Of a stretch of 64,000 nucleotides of DNA, positions 45,801 through 53,729 are shown one piece after another. Each line of letters opens with the position of its first letter. The stretch's first letter is position 1. The notes below the pieces were generated by a model. It saw only the letters and a list, made by a program, of their open reading frames with translations, had not been told where the DNA came from and ran no database searches. Both the position numbers and the translations under genes were made by a program. The DNA is from Oegoconia quadripuncta (Eukaryota > Arthropoda > Insecta > Lepidoptera > Autostichidae), in NCBI GenBank assembly GCA_949316235.1, contig OX438751.1:4178413-4242412 (forward strand). The letters are read 5' to 3'.

Positions 45801-48800
45801 CGAACACTTCGACTTCATCCAGCAGTGGGTGCGGCGGTTCTGCCTCCAGTACGGCGCTGCGCTCTTCTACACCAGCGCTAAGGAGGATAAGAACTGCGAC
45901 CTCTTGTACAAGTACCTAACGCATAGGATATATGCGCTGCCGTTCAGGACGCCCGCGCTTATTGTGGAGAAGGATGCGGTGCTTATGTGAGTGTCATCCT
46001 ACTACCAACAAATGTTATCCAGATTCCAAATTTTAGATAATGTTATACCGGATGAGTTTTTTTACCGTAAGAAAAAACTAAGGCGTATTAGGTAATTGAA
46101 ATAGAAGTTATTGGCATAGGTAGTTATAGTTTTTTTTTCAAAACCATCACCGACTCTCGCTCCGGCCGGAGATTCGTAGGTTATGTGAAAGTCATATTTG
46201 TTGGCAATCAATGCGCCAACTAGCGAAGAAACGCAGAACTACTAGACGATTAACCTGCGAACATCATATTCAGAGCCATCTATTAAACATTCGTGTTATT
46301 ATTTCTGTGGATTGAAGTTGTATGACCTGCTGAATGTGAACGAGCGAATGAATTGACAATATTGGTTCGTTCACATTCAGACCGACAGGGCTTCGCTAAA
46401 ATCACTTTTATTCTGCGTTTCAAACTGTGAACACGTAAATTAATTTTCTTGTGTCTACCTACGTTTGATTAAAGTTTGATTCCGTTCATAAATCTGAGTA
46501 TAATTTGTAACATATTTTCTTCAATTTGTTTTAATTTTTTTTTATTTATTTATGTAGTTATGTGGACTAGGCTACAAATACGACCATCAACAAATGACAC
46601 ATGGATCTATGTAAGAAGTGCCTTTACAATAAATTTTATTTCGATAGACACACGTCTACTTACTTTCGCACATTCAAAATTAAAATCAAAAATATATTTA
46701 TTCAATGTAGCATACAAAAATATCACTTATAGAAAGTCAACATGTTATTTTTTTTTAAAACTACATCACTTCATATGGTGTTATGGTTAGCGAGAAGAAG
46801 CGACAACGACAACAAGACAAGCCGACATTATTTTATGTATCCCTAGATATTTAATAACGCGGCGGGTCAATGACCTCATTCGCACTACACACAAACCTTT
46901 ACAGGCTTTCGTATGCGTCTTATAGTGAAGATTGTTCAAATTATGTTCTATGGATAAATAAACTAAAAAAAAAAACTAAATTCGATTATGGTTTTGAAAA
47001 AAAAATGAACTACCTGTGCCAAAACGTAACAGGGCAAAAAGGTCAAAATAGGGCATATTAGGTAATTTCACTTACCTAATATGCCCTATTTTTTTACTTA
47101 CGGTAAAATAACTCTTCCGTTATGTGTGAAGCACTCTTGGCGCAGTCGCATTCGGTATTCGTTTTCGATTAGCGAAGTCAAGCAATGTCTGGCGAGGTCA
47201 GTCGTTGGGTGGATTTTAATACGAGTGTTTCCGTGTATCGGAGGGTACGCTAAATTGTCGGTCCCGGTTGTTTTCAATTGAAGGCAGTCGTAAAGTCAAG
47301 TCGGTGGCGTACAGGGGCAGCTTAAAACCACTTGACTGTCAGGTGGCCATTAGTGTGACACCGCAATAGGTCCGCGTGGTGGATTATGGCCCATACCCTC
47401 CGTTCAACCGCCTCCGTGGCTCAATGTAAACAACATTGGGTTTACGTTTCGGAGGTCGCGGGTTCGATCCCCAGCGGGGTACATATTTAGTACTCGGTTT
47501 GGTTGGTGGTAGGGCATATTAAATGTCCGCCTGGCTAGCTACCACCATCTTATCTAAATCTGTCGCCAAACAGCAATGTTAATAGCATTGTTGTGTTCCG
47601 GTTGTCAGAGATAAGATAGCCAGTCCCCCAAATAAGATGGGGTTTCCGGGTCAGTACGCTACCACCTTCGGCCTCATCTTCACTTAACGTCAGGTGTGAT
47701 TGAGGTCAAGTGCCAACCCGTTGCGAATAAAAAAACCCTCTCCTAGTGAGAGGAGGCTGTGCCCCAACCGTGGGGATGTGTAAAGCTGTTGATGATGCGA
47801 CAGTTTGAATGTTTGATTGTTGCTCAATGATGAACGAATTTGAATTAAATTTGGTACACAGGTAGAATATGCCCTGGAATATACATAGTTGTTTGTATGA
47901 TGAATACGGACATGTGTACCCGAGGTTTGGATGTTTTTCATTTATATATGTATTTATTTACAAAAAAAAAAAGTATTTGTGTAGTGGTATCCACAACGAA
48001 AGCCTAGTTGCTTAGCGTGGAACTAGATGGCGCTGTCTGTATATGTCCAAGGATATTTGTTTGTTTCTAAATACTTTATTCTACAATATAAAATAAATAC
48101 AACATTCATTATCCCATGGCTGGATTTCTTCCAGTCAACCATATAGTTAAAGAACAGTAGATTTATACTTAGCTAACTTAGCAACATACAGTAGATAGAT
48201 AAATAACAAGTAATTATATAATAGTATATTCCACAATATGTATACAATAACAATACATAAATAGAATAAATATGTGAACTACATGTATTGTAGTATGTGA
48301 TAATTTTTATCCCGATAAAGTGAGTAGTTCCCGCAAGACAAACAAATTACACATATAATCTAAATCCAACTAGTTATAAACACGCAAGTTTGGATCTTTG
48401 TTCATTGTACAATGATGGCGAAACGATTGAACTTACTTGGATGAAATTTGGTACACAGGCAATTATACCTACATCAATGAATTATTAACATATTTGATAT
48501 TTACATCTCCAGACCCGCTGGTTGGGACAGCATGAAGAAAATTAGCATATTATACGAGAACATGCAGTCGTGTAAACCGGACGACTACTACAGAGACGTC
48601 ATCGTTCAGCCTGCAATACGAAAAGTAAGTACGACTCGGTTTAGTTGGTGGTAGGGTATTTTAAATGTCCGCCTGACTAGCTACCACCATCTTATCTAAA
48701 TTGCCGCCAAGCAGCAATGTTAAAGCATTGTTGTGTTCCGTTTGTCAAAGATAAGATAGCCAGTCCCGCAAATGTGTTGGGGTTTCCGGGTCAATACGCT

Positions 48801-51800
48801 TCCACCTTCGACCTCATCTTAACTTAACATCGGGTGTGATTGAGGTCAAGGACAAACCCGTTGTGCATAAAAAAAAAAGACCGATTGGTATAGTGGATAG
48901 TGACCCTGTCTGCGAAACCAACGGTTGCTGGTTTGAATGCGGACATTTTTTCCCGAGTATGATTATCCGTTTTTCGGTATCCATAGTACAAGCTTTGCTT
49001 ATTTTGGGACTAGAGGATTGGTGTGTTGAAAATATTTATTATATTATAAATAGGGGTGCGTCGGTGGCTCAGCGGTTAAGACGCGGTCTCCCAATTTGGG
49101 AGGTCCGGGTTCGATTCCCAGGCAGGCCATGCCCCAATGAGTTTTTAAATTTTATTTAATTACTTATGTGCATTTGTCCGATTGCTCTTGAACGGTGAAG
49201 GAAAACATCGTGAGGAAACCTGCATGCCTGAGAAATAAAAATTCTAAGACATGTGAAGCCCCCATTGGGCCAGCGGACATACTCCCTCATTATACGAGGG
49301 AAGACCTGTATCCGTGCAGAGGGATATTTACGGGCTGATGATGATGATAAATAGAATAAAACCGTTTATAATTGAGCTACCTAGATTAATACCTTAAATA
49401 GTCTTTCGGGGAATTTTCTTTTATGGTTATGTTTATTATCAGAGCGGTGGCAACCGAGAGGCGGAGGTGCAGGCGGAAGACGAACAGGCCTTCCTCCAGC
49501 GGCAGTTGGCAGCGCTCCAGGCCGGCACGCCCGCGCCCCGCGCTGACTCTCCGCTACGGACCACGCAGCGGGCCACCGCGCAGGTCAGTCATACCACACC
49601 TTAAGAGGGTTAATTCCGACCAATGGGGCCGTCCATATATTACGTCATTCTAAATTGGGGGGGGGGGGGGGGGGTTGGTCTGCGGATGACGGTAAATGAT
49701 AGATGGGGGGGGGGATGTTTTGACGTCATTCTTATTTATTTATTTATAGTTTATTTTTCACATACAAAAAGATTATTTCTAAAAAGAAATTTCTTCCAGC
49801 ACACCTAGTAAGATACTAGCTGCCCGCCCCGGCGTCGCCCGTGGTACTTACATGTATTATACATATAAACCTTCTTTAAGAATCAGTCTATCTATTTAAA
49901 AAAACCGCATCAAAATCCGTTGCGTAGTTTTAAAGATCTAAGCATACATAGGGACAGACAGCGAAAGCGAGTTTGTTTTATACTATGTATTGATAATAAA
50001 CACAATACTTAAATAATAACTACAACATTACATAATTAATAAAAGTACATATTAATACTATACTTATACTTAAATACATGTCAAACTAGTAATGACGTCA
50101 ATTTTGGGAGAAGGGGGGGGGGGGGGTCATTAAGAAATGACGATAGGATGATTATAGGGGGGGGGGGTCTAAAATCTGAAAAAATCGATGACGTAATTTA
50201 TGGACGGCCCCAATGACTAATAAAGTAAATTAAGAATTAAGATAGATTAAGATGAAATCAACACGTATGAACAATATAATACACAGAGTAATGGTCGACT
50301 GGAAGTAATCCCTCTATGGGATAAGTCCGCCGTTGTACTCAAATTCTGTATCAATGCAAAATTAATGTATCGCCTTTTTGTACAATAAAACGTTTACAAA
50401 CAAAATAATGAAGCAAAATCGGTGTGTCGGGATCGTAGCAAGTGGAAGTCTATGGTACCCACCCTTACGGGAAACAGGCGTGACTTTATGTATGTATGTA
50501 TGTAAGATTAAATTATTAGATAAATTAAGATTTCTTTTTAAAGACGGAATAAATAAAAAAAAATTGCACTGATCTGCATTCGAGAAGCTTAAAAGATAAT
50601 TATAATTGGTGTCCATGGGCGGCGGTGATTGCTTTCCATCAGGTGACCCGCATGCTCGTTTGCCGCCCTCTCATATATAAATAAATATATATGTATATAA
50701 ATATAAATAATACCTACATAGCTTTGATGAAGATTATTTTCCAGAATTTCGATTATGAAAAACAGTGAGGATTTTTTGACAATAATTTGAAATTAGCTTT
50801 TAGGCTTCTCGAGTGCAGGTTAGAGCGATTTTTTTGATTTATTCTGTATTTTAAAAGAAATCATAATTTATCCAGTAAGAGCGCCACTGGACGGAATAGG
50901 CCCTCTTAAGAGGGTTTATCCCGCCCAGCCAGCGTTGCATACAAACTTTCAAGTCTAAATTTTTCGAAATGATAAACCGATTTAATGTAACTTTATACGC
51001 ATTTAAACCATTTATTTCCACACACCGAAAAAAAAAACAACAATATAATATACAAGAAATCAAAACAGAAGTGACTAAAGCCCGTATCCCACAAACCGCT
51101 CTCGAGATGGCCACAAGCTGACGCTTGAGAATCTGTTGCATATTAAGACAGTATCAAAAAAAAAGACAAAAAAGAAAACTATAATATCGAGACCGAGACG
51201 CGATCCCAATCTCAAGATCGATCCACCAACACGGCCCTATGACTAACTAGGTACTACAATGAGTGCGTGTGTGTACATAAAGCACATACAAAGATCTAAA
51301 GATTTAGTATAGCACATCTTTGAAATAGAATATTCAAAGTGAATTAGGCCGATTTTAAGTTTTCCATGGTAACAGAAAAAATGCATAAGTTAAGTCTGTT
51401 GATTGGTGAAAAGTGCCCGAGATTTGTTGTGGGTGTACAAAACGGCACATATACTGATTGGTACTTGGCAATCTGCATGCACCTGTGTTCTTAAATCAGA
51501 CAACAGTTTGGGACAGTCTGAAACACCATTTACCAGTTTATATACAACTTGATCATGTAAGAATTTACATTGAAACATAAAAGAGTTATATTCTGTGAAG
51601 TGTTAAATTATACTTAATGGAATTTTATTTTATTTTATTGATAATACAGAGTCAACAGAATCATTATAAAAAATATTACACAAAATTTACAAGCCAAAGT
51701 CATGCCAATTACAGATTCTCATTTTTCATTACAATTCTCTTAAAAAAATAATTAGGTGAAAAGTCACTATTAAATAATAATCATTATACAATCTAGAGGT

Positions 51801-52976
51801 AAAAGTGAATAGTGAGACAAACTAAGTAATAATAAATAATTCAGTCAATAATTAGTATTACAAATAAAAAATTGGTCAAATAATTCAATCAATGTCAAAT
51901 AATCGTCGTGTGTATGAATTTCGCAATGTCGTGTTTTGTGTGTGTGAGTGTATGTGTGTGTACGTGGTTTGGGAATGGATCGATAAGAATGACTAGTCGC
52001 GCGGACAGGTGAGCGGGCGAGCGAGGCGAATTGGAATGTAATTAATGGTCATCATCTGATTTAAGAGCCATGCTCTTGTCGGTGGAGATTTTTCCATATC
52101 TCTCTGCTCTCCGCCTTCCTCTTGACCTCCTGATACGACACGACGTTCAACTTCTCTTTTATTTGCTGCATGTAGCTTATTCTCGGTCTTCCTCTTTTTC
52201 TTTTCCCCTCTATTCTTCCTTCTATTATAGTTTTGATGAAATCATCGTGTCGTATAAGGTGTCCCAGCATTTTCCCTCTTCTATTCTCAATTAGTTAAGT
52301 AATTAATGGTATACAGCGTGAATTTGAATTTGTGTAATTCCCATGAATTGTAGAAATAAGCAGAACCTGTTGTGTCGTCTCTATTATGTTGTATCTGTAT
52401 GTCTTTTTTTCTTGTGTGCAATAAATGATAAATAAATAAAAATAAATAAATGAATTGGTGGCACCACTCTTGATTACGGACAACTTTCCCCAAGGGACCT
52501 TAGTTACCTGATTACCCATACAAATCAAACCATTCTAAAGCCACCTTTAGTAATGGAAGTCCAACAATTTTCAGCTGAATTCGGCTATGGTGGAAAGTGG
52601 AAAGTTGTTCATAATCAGGAGTAGAGTCGCCAATAAACAGGAATTACACGAATTAAATTTCACCATGTAGACTGGAATCTATTGCTAGAGCTAAAAGACG
52701 TTTTTCAATTAAATCTTTTATCAACACTAGCCTTTATGTTCCCCACAGCTGGACGGCACCAAAATCGGCATGGGCCCCGGTACGCCCGGCAACGAGGGCG
52801 TCCTCGCGAACTTTTTCAACTCACTGCTGTATAAGAAGACGGGATCACCCGGGGCTCGGCCGCCGGAGCCGTCCCCGGCTGCCGCGGCCGCTCGCTCCGA
52901 CGCGGCTGCAGAGCTGGACCGCCTCACGCGAGCCAAACGGCCGCCTCTCGACCTCAACTCCTCGTCGGAGTGTTAG
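33785..52976 (+). CDS. Dlic: Cytoplasmic dynein light intermediate chain (whole gene, 8 coding exons)
   Basis: Dynein-1 light intermediate chain, the subunit that links the dynein heavy chain to cargo adaptors. The joined exons give 462 codons (Drosophila Dlic is about 490). A Ras-like N-terminal domain carries the P-loop GDNETGKT at about residues 50-57, [43 protein letters not shown] and the [15 protein letters not shown] block. The C-terminus has the adaptor-binding helix motif [11 protein letters not shown] at about 404-414, followed by KKTGSPG and a final [12 protein letters not shown]. All seven introns are GT-AG with matching phases (2,1,1,0,2,0,0). The introns are loaded with SINEs and MITEs. 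Start choice: ATG at 33785 is in frame, with TGA two codons upstream and a strong context (AGA before, G after). Confidence 0.96.
34137..34327 (+). CDS. Dlic: Dlic coding exon 2 (P-loop)
   Basis: Acceptor TTCTAG, then [40 protein letters not shown] (Walker A) and [13 protein letters not shown]. Donor GTAAG, exit phase 1. Confidence 0.96.
34328..36660. other. Dlic intron 2, 5' part, no gene
   Basis: AT-rich, with TATTTATTTATT-type stretches at about 34790-34920. A segment at about 36180-36620 (GTTGGGTATCTATGCAGCTG ... CCATGAAAACCAATGCAAAC) reads like a degraded retroelement ending in AATAAATAAATAAAT. No exon seen. Confidence 0.5.
36661..36835 (-). mobile_element. tRNA-derived SINE, family A, partial, antisense
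   Basis: AGCGCCATCTAGTTCCACAC and ATACCAGATGGTTGATAAAC are the inverse of the family-A 3' body; the tRNA-like head is missing. A further partial copy in plus orientation follows at 36855-36960. Confidence 0.7.
36972..37056 (-). mobile_element. tRNA-derived SINE head, family A, antisense
   Basis: GTAGCGGGATTCGAACCCGC is an inverse box B and TTCTAACCATTACACCAAAC an inverse box A. It is a separate insertion into the neighbouring SINE remains. Confidence 0.75.
37568..37771 (+). CDS. Dlic: Dlic coding exon 3
   Basis: Acceptor CCCACAG, then [39 protein letters not shown] and [20 protein letters not shown] is the DxxG-like region of the family. Donor GTAAG, phase 1. Confidence 0.96.
37772..38821. 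other. Dlic intron 3, first part, no gene
   Basis: Contains a fragment at about 37895-37950 (TCACCCTGATGGTATACCCT) that is the inverse of one at 5440-5490, so an unnamed repeat family. Otherwise nothing supported. Confidence 0.5.
38822..39647. mobile_element. Large fold-back element, 826 bp with 272-bp arms
   Basis: Arms 38822-39093 and 39375-39647 are near-perfect reverse complements; they begin GTATACAGGGCGTCCCAAAG and end with its inverse. The 281-bp centre is AT-rich and non-coding. Flanking TATA on both sides fits a TA or TATA target duplication. Both arms contain GGTTCGATTCCCAGCCGAAG or its inverse, a box-B-like core. Probably a non-autonomous DNA transposon of the Tc1/mariner type by its TA target; inference only. 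Confidence 0.85.
39650..39920 (-). mobile_element. LINE 3'-end fragments, duplicated
   Basis: GTGTCAGGATCGTAGCAAAT, GTCTCTGCCTACCCCAACGA, GAGACAGGCGTGACATTATG and then a second partial copy from about 39841. On the plus strand a frame reads [14 protein letters not shown], an ORF2-tail-like motif. Same family as 13150-13265. Confidence 0.55.
40540..40730. repeat. Interspersed repeat shared with 45130-45300
   Basis: GTGTCATAGTACATTTTATG, GTAAAAAATCCAACATTGCG and AATGTGCTGTCGGGTCTTTT recur in the same order at about 45220-45300. Unknown family. Confidence 0.5.
41104..41348 (-). mobile_element. tRNA-derived SINE, family A, antisense, near complete
   Basis: From its own 5' end: GACCGATTGGTGTAGTGGAT, GGTTGCGGGTTCGAATCCCG, then body and (TATT)n tail (plus strand AATAAATAAATA at 41114). 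Box A and box B are intact. Confidence 0.88.
41350..41550. repeat. 'CATCATATCAGCCG' interspersed repeat
   Basis: ATCATCATATCAGCCGAAAT, AAAGGCTTCCCCCAAAGATC, CGCATCCAGCGGATTCCCGC and CAGTCCACCTCGTGGGGGAG. Related pieces: 21377 (+), 42925-43005 (inverse) and 63180-63245 (inverse). Common in lepidopteran genomes; parent element not named here. Confidence 0.6.
42550..42815 (-). mobile_element. tRNA-derived SINE, family A, antisense
   Basis: CACAGCGCCATCTAGTTCCA (inverse tail), CCTAGCGGGATTCGAATCCG (inverse box B) and AACCACCACACCAACCGTCG (inverse box A). Confidence 0.85.
43332..43565 (+). mobile_element. tRNA-derived SINE, family A, head with internal deletion
   Basis: GACCAGTTTGGTGTAGTGGT and ATGGTCGCGGGTTCTAAGTG: box B is cut at GGGTTC and joined to GGTGAATACGGACATGTGTA, so bases between head and body were lost. 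Tail ACTAGATGGTGCTGTGTGTA. Confidence 0.8.
43590..43755 (-). mobile_element. tRNA-derived SINE, family A, antisense
   Basis: AAACATTTACCCCTAGCGGA, ATTCGAACCCGCAACCTGCG and CACTATACCCACTACACTAA are inverse box B and box A. It lies back to back with the preceding copy. Confidence 0.8.
43829..44035. repeat. 207-bp direct repeat, copy 1 (flanks Dlic exon 4)
   Basis: ATTATGTTCTTCAAAACAAT, GAATCATAGTTATAAAGGTT, TTTATGTCGCCCGAGATAAA and TCGTTTGGACGAAATATACA recur in order at 45508-45702. The two copies lie on either side of exon 4 in the same orientation. Confidence 0.8.
44143..44470 (+). mobile_element. tRNA-derived SINE, family B
   Basis: Head CGCCTCCGTGGCTCAATGTA and GTCGCGGGTTCGATCCCCAG, body GGTAGGGTATTTTAAATGTC and CATCAGGTGTGATTGAGGTC, A-run end. 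Within the body, TTGTCAGAGATAAGATA and its inverse form a perfect hairpin at about 44320-44362, a local rearrangement not seen in the other copies. Confidence 0.88.
44625..44833 (+). CDS. Dlic: Dlic coding exon 4
   Basis: Acceptor TTTCCAG, then [20 protein letters not shown], a Ser/Pro linker with [19 protein letters not shown], and [17 protein letters not shown]. Donor GTAAC, phase 0. SPMKRSS resembles the mitotic phosphorylation linker of vertebrate LICs (inference). Confidence 0.95.
44895..45120 (+). mobile_element. tRNA-derived SINE, family A, 5'-truncated
   Basis: Starts in the middle of the head (CCCAGATTCGAATCTCGCTA, box B) and continues AGATGAATACGGACATGTGT to TAGATGGCGCTGTCTGTATA. 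Sixty bp after Dlic exon 4. Confidence 0.8.
45440..45502 (+). mobile_element. LINE 3'-end fragment ('GTCACGCCTGTTTCCCG' family)
   Basis: CATACATACATAATGTCACG then CCTGTTTCCCGTAGAGGTAG, as at 13150. Confidence 0.6.
45508..45702. repeat. About 200-bp direct repeat, copy 2 (flanks Dlic exon 4)
   Basis: Second copy of the 43829-44035 sequence, with a 10-bp-scale deletion around AATATATCACCACAG. It ends 54 bp before Dlic exon 5. Confidence 0.8.
45757..45986 (+). CDS. Dlic: Dlic coding exon 5
   Basis: Acceptor TTTCAG, then [40 protein letters not shown] and [11 protein letters not shown], the most conserved block of the family. Donor is GTGAG after CTTAT; reading through would hit TGA at once, so splicing here is required. 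Exit phase 2. Confidence 0.96.
46040..47110. repeat. Region of nested repeat fragments
   Basis: GTAAGAAAAAACTAAGGCGT (46070) and its inverse-type partner CTAATATGCCCTATTTTTTT (47076) belong to a family also present at 7110-7200. TAGGGCATATTAGGTAATTT / CACTTACCTAATATGCCCTA at 47048-47090 is a palindrome. CTGAATGTGAACGA (46331) and TCGTTCACATTCAG (46367) form a hairpin. No gene. Confidence 0.55.
47406..47735 (+). mobile_element. tRNA-derived SINE, family B, near complete
   Basis: CCGCCTCCGTGGCTCAATGT, GTCGCGGGTTCGATCCCCAG, GGCATATTAAATGTCCGCCT, CGTCAGGTGTGATTGAGGTC and an A-run. Best-preserved family-B copy in the window along with 44143. Confidence 0.88.
47895..48062 (+). mobile_element. tRNA-derived SINE, family A, 5'-truncated
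   Basis: TGTATGATGAATACGGACAT to TAGATGGCGCTGTCTGTATA; the head is missing. Confidence 0.7.
48513..48624 (+). CDS. Dlic: Dlic coding exon 6
   Basis: Acceptor CTCCAG, then [20 protein letters not shown] and [20 protein letters not shown] is a family signature. Donor GTAAG, phase 0. Confidence 0.95.
48634..48875 (+). mobile_element. tRNA-derived SINE, family B, 5'-truncated
   Basis: GGTTTAGTTGGTGGTAGGGT to GTGTGATTGAGGTCAAGGAC and an A-run. Begins within 10 bp of the Dlic exon 6 donor. Confidence 0.8.
48882..49040 (+). mobile_element. tRNA-derived SINE, family A, shortened
   Basis: GACCGATTGGTATAGTGGAT and ACGGTTGCTGGTTTGAATGC (degenerate box B), then TTATCCGTTTTTCGGTATCC. Inserted directly after the A-run of the preceding SINE. 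Confidence 0.75.
49053..49349 (+). mobile_element. tRNA-derived SINE, family C, complete
   Basis: Head GTGCGTCGGTGGCTCAGCGG and GTCCGGGTTCGATTCCCAGG (box B), body GAACGGTGAAGGAAAACATC, AACCTGCATGCCTGAGAAAT, tail CGGGCTGATGATGATGATAA. A third nose-to-tail SINE in this stretch. Confidence 0.87.
49443..49583 (+). CDS. Dlic: Dlic coding exon 7
   Basis: Acceptor TTATCAG, then [40 protein letters not shown] and TQRATAQ. E-DEQAFL-LQ matches the conserved helix before the C-terminal region. Donor GTCAG, phase 0. Confidence 0.93.
49625..50211. mobile_element. MITE with terminal inverted repeats and long G runs, carrying a nested insert
   Basis: Ends GGGGCCGTCCATATATTACG and the inverse CGTAATTTATGGACGGCCCC, flanked by AAT on both sides (3-bp duplication). 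Inside each end lie G runs: 18 G at 49657-49674, 10 G at 49705-49714, 14 G at 50113-50126 and 11 G at 50157-50167. The centre (about 49730-50090) is a separate retroelement-like insert. Dlic intron 7. Confidence 0.85.
49815..49995. repeat. 'CGCGGCTTCG'-type interspersed repeat nested in the MITE
   Basis: ACTAGCTGCCCGCCCCGGCG and CATCAAAATCCGTTGCGTAG, a diverged relative of the copies at 8360 and 13776. Confidence 0.5.
50400..50510 (-). mobile_element. LINE 3'-end fragment ('GTCACGCCTGTTTCCCG' family), antisense
   Basis: GTCGGGATCGTAGCAAGTGG, CCCTTACGGGAAACAGGCGT and ATGTATGTATGTATGTAAGA. Confidence 0.6.
51079..51241. mobile_element. MITE family 1, short internally deleted copy
   Basis: Left end AAAGCCCGTATCCCACAAAC, right end AATCTCAAGATCGATCCACC then AACACGGCCCTAT. 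Inverted ends as in the copy at 1533-1880 but the centre is replaced by A-rich sequence. Confidence 0.6.
51620..51990. repeat. Retroelement 3'-UTR-like repeat
   Basis: Shares ordered blocks with 11740-12130 (see that entry), including a short TG tract at about 51938-51962. Confidence 0.5.
52045..52291 (-). mobile_element. RTE-type LINE 3' end (ORF2 C-terminus)
   Basis: Minus-strand frame [35 protein letters not shown] and [11 protein letters not shown] to a stop; nearly identical to 2943-3316 and 31610-31857. Shorter at the 5' side. Confidence 0.8.
52310..52672. mobile_element. MITE family 2 copy with insertion
   Basis: Left end TACAGCGTGAATTTGAATTT, right end AATTACACGAATTAAATTTC then ACCATGTA; CAACTTTCCCCAAGGGACCT inside. 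An AATAAATAAATA stretch at about 52430 marks a nested insertion. Ends about 75 bp before Dlic exon 8. Confidence 0.65.
52749..52976 (+). CDS. Dlic: Dlic coding exon 8 (stop codon)
   Basis: Acceptor CCCACAG, then [33 protein letters not shown], a Pro/Ala linker and [20 protein letters not shown] then SEC and TAG. Contains the adaptor-binding amphipathic helix. The last third of the exon is repeated in tandem after the stop. Confidence 0.95.
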   Translation: MDGTKIGMGPGTPGNEGVLANFFNSLLYKKTGSPGARPPEPSPAAAAARSDAAAELDRLTRAKRPPLDLNSSSEC

Positions 52977-53298
52977 CTGTAGGTGAGTGTCCCTCGCTAC
53001 TGTACGAGGGCTCGGCCCCCAGAACTGGACCGCCTCATGCGAGCCAAGCGGCCGCCTCTCGACGTGCACTCCTCATCGGAGTGTTAGCTGTCCTCGCTAC
53101 TGTACGAGGGCTCGGCCCCCAGAGCCGGACCGCCTCATGCGAGGAAAAGGCCGCCTCTCGACCTCAACTCCTCGTCGGAGTGTTAGCTGTAGGTGAGTGC
53201 CCCTCACTACTATACGAGAGCTCGGCCCCCAGAGCTGGACCGCCTCACGCGAGCCAAGCGGCCGCCTATCGACCTCAACTCCTCGTCGGAGTGTTAGC
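52909..53298 (+). repeat. Tandem repeat of the Dlic C-terminal coding segment, stop codon included
   Basis: Copy 0 is the end of Dlic exon 8. Three more copies follow, each holding CTGGACCGCCTC (or close), GGCCGCCTCTCGAC, TCGGAGTGTTAG. The TAG codons are at 52974, 53085, 53184 and 53295, so spacings are 111, 99 and 111 bp. Between copies there are the donor-like TGTAGGTGAGTG and the acceptor-like GGCCCCCAG. Copies 1-3 start with a condensed join (ARPPELDRL) lacking the Ala-rich linker of the real exon. Confidence 0.9.
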
Positions 53299-53601
53299 TT
53301 GAGACCGGTCTGGCCTGTTGAGAACAGTCTTGTGACCGGTTTGTCTTGTGAAACGTGTTGATTAATTAACCTAACTTGAGACCTGAAAAGCACGTGCATA
53401 CTCAAGCAGTACTCACTTGAGAGGTGCGCGTATTAATAAACGAAACTCAAGACTATCATTCATTCGCTGCTGAGGCGAATACTTTCTCAAGATTGGTTTA
53501 TAAATTAGCACGGAGCTTGAGATAGCGTCAACTTCTTAAGACGTTCTCGGGTGATACAGCCTCAAGACTTGTATTGAGATTGATTTATTATACGGGCCTT
53601 A
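53299..53601. mobile_element. MITE family 1 copy, 5' end lost
   Basis: Begins TTGAGACCGGTCTGGCCTGT directly after the fourth TAG of the tandem repeat and ends ATTATACGGGCCTTAG. Collinear with 1560-1880. Lies in the Dlic 3' UTR or just beyond it. Confidence 0.8.
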
Positions 53602-53721
53602 GTTGTAGGCCAGAAAACACCTCGCTGCTTTACAAGGCCTCTGTTCACGAACGTGGCAAACATGGATTTTAATACCCAATTTCGACCGTTTTCGTACGAT
53701 AGAGTCAGCTCACGACTCTAA

Positions 53722-53727
53722 CAATAA
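53722..53727 (+). terminator. Candidate Dlic poly(A) signal
   Basis: AATAAA in TCTAACAATAAAGTCACG, about 750 bp after the Dlic stop and the first one outside the MITE (another, inside the MITE, is at 53435). Candidate only. Confidence 0.3.
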
Positions 53728-53729
53728 AG

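Noticed and set aside
52909..53298. CRISPR-like array
   Set aside because: The repeats are long, coding-derived and lack unique spacers; they are tandem copies of the Dlic exon end in an animal genome.
52727..53405. Antisense frames rich in Arg/Gly across Dlic exon 8 and its repeats
   Set aside because: Shadow frames of GC-rich coding sequence with no splice or motif support; likewise 44599-44862 opposite Dlic exon 4 and 63643-63858 opposite EEPD1.
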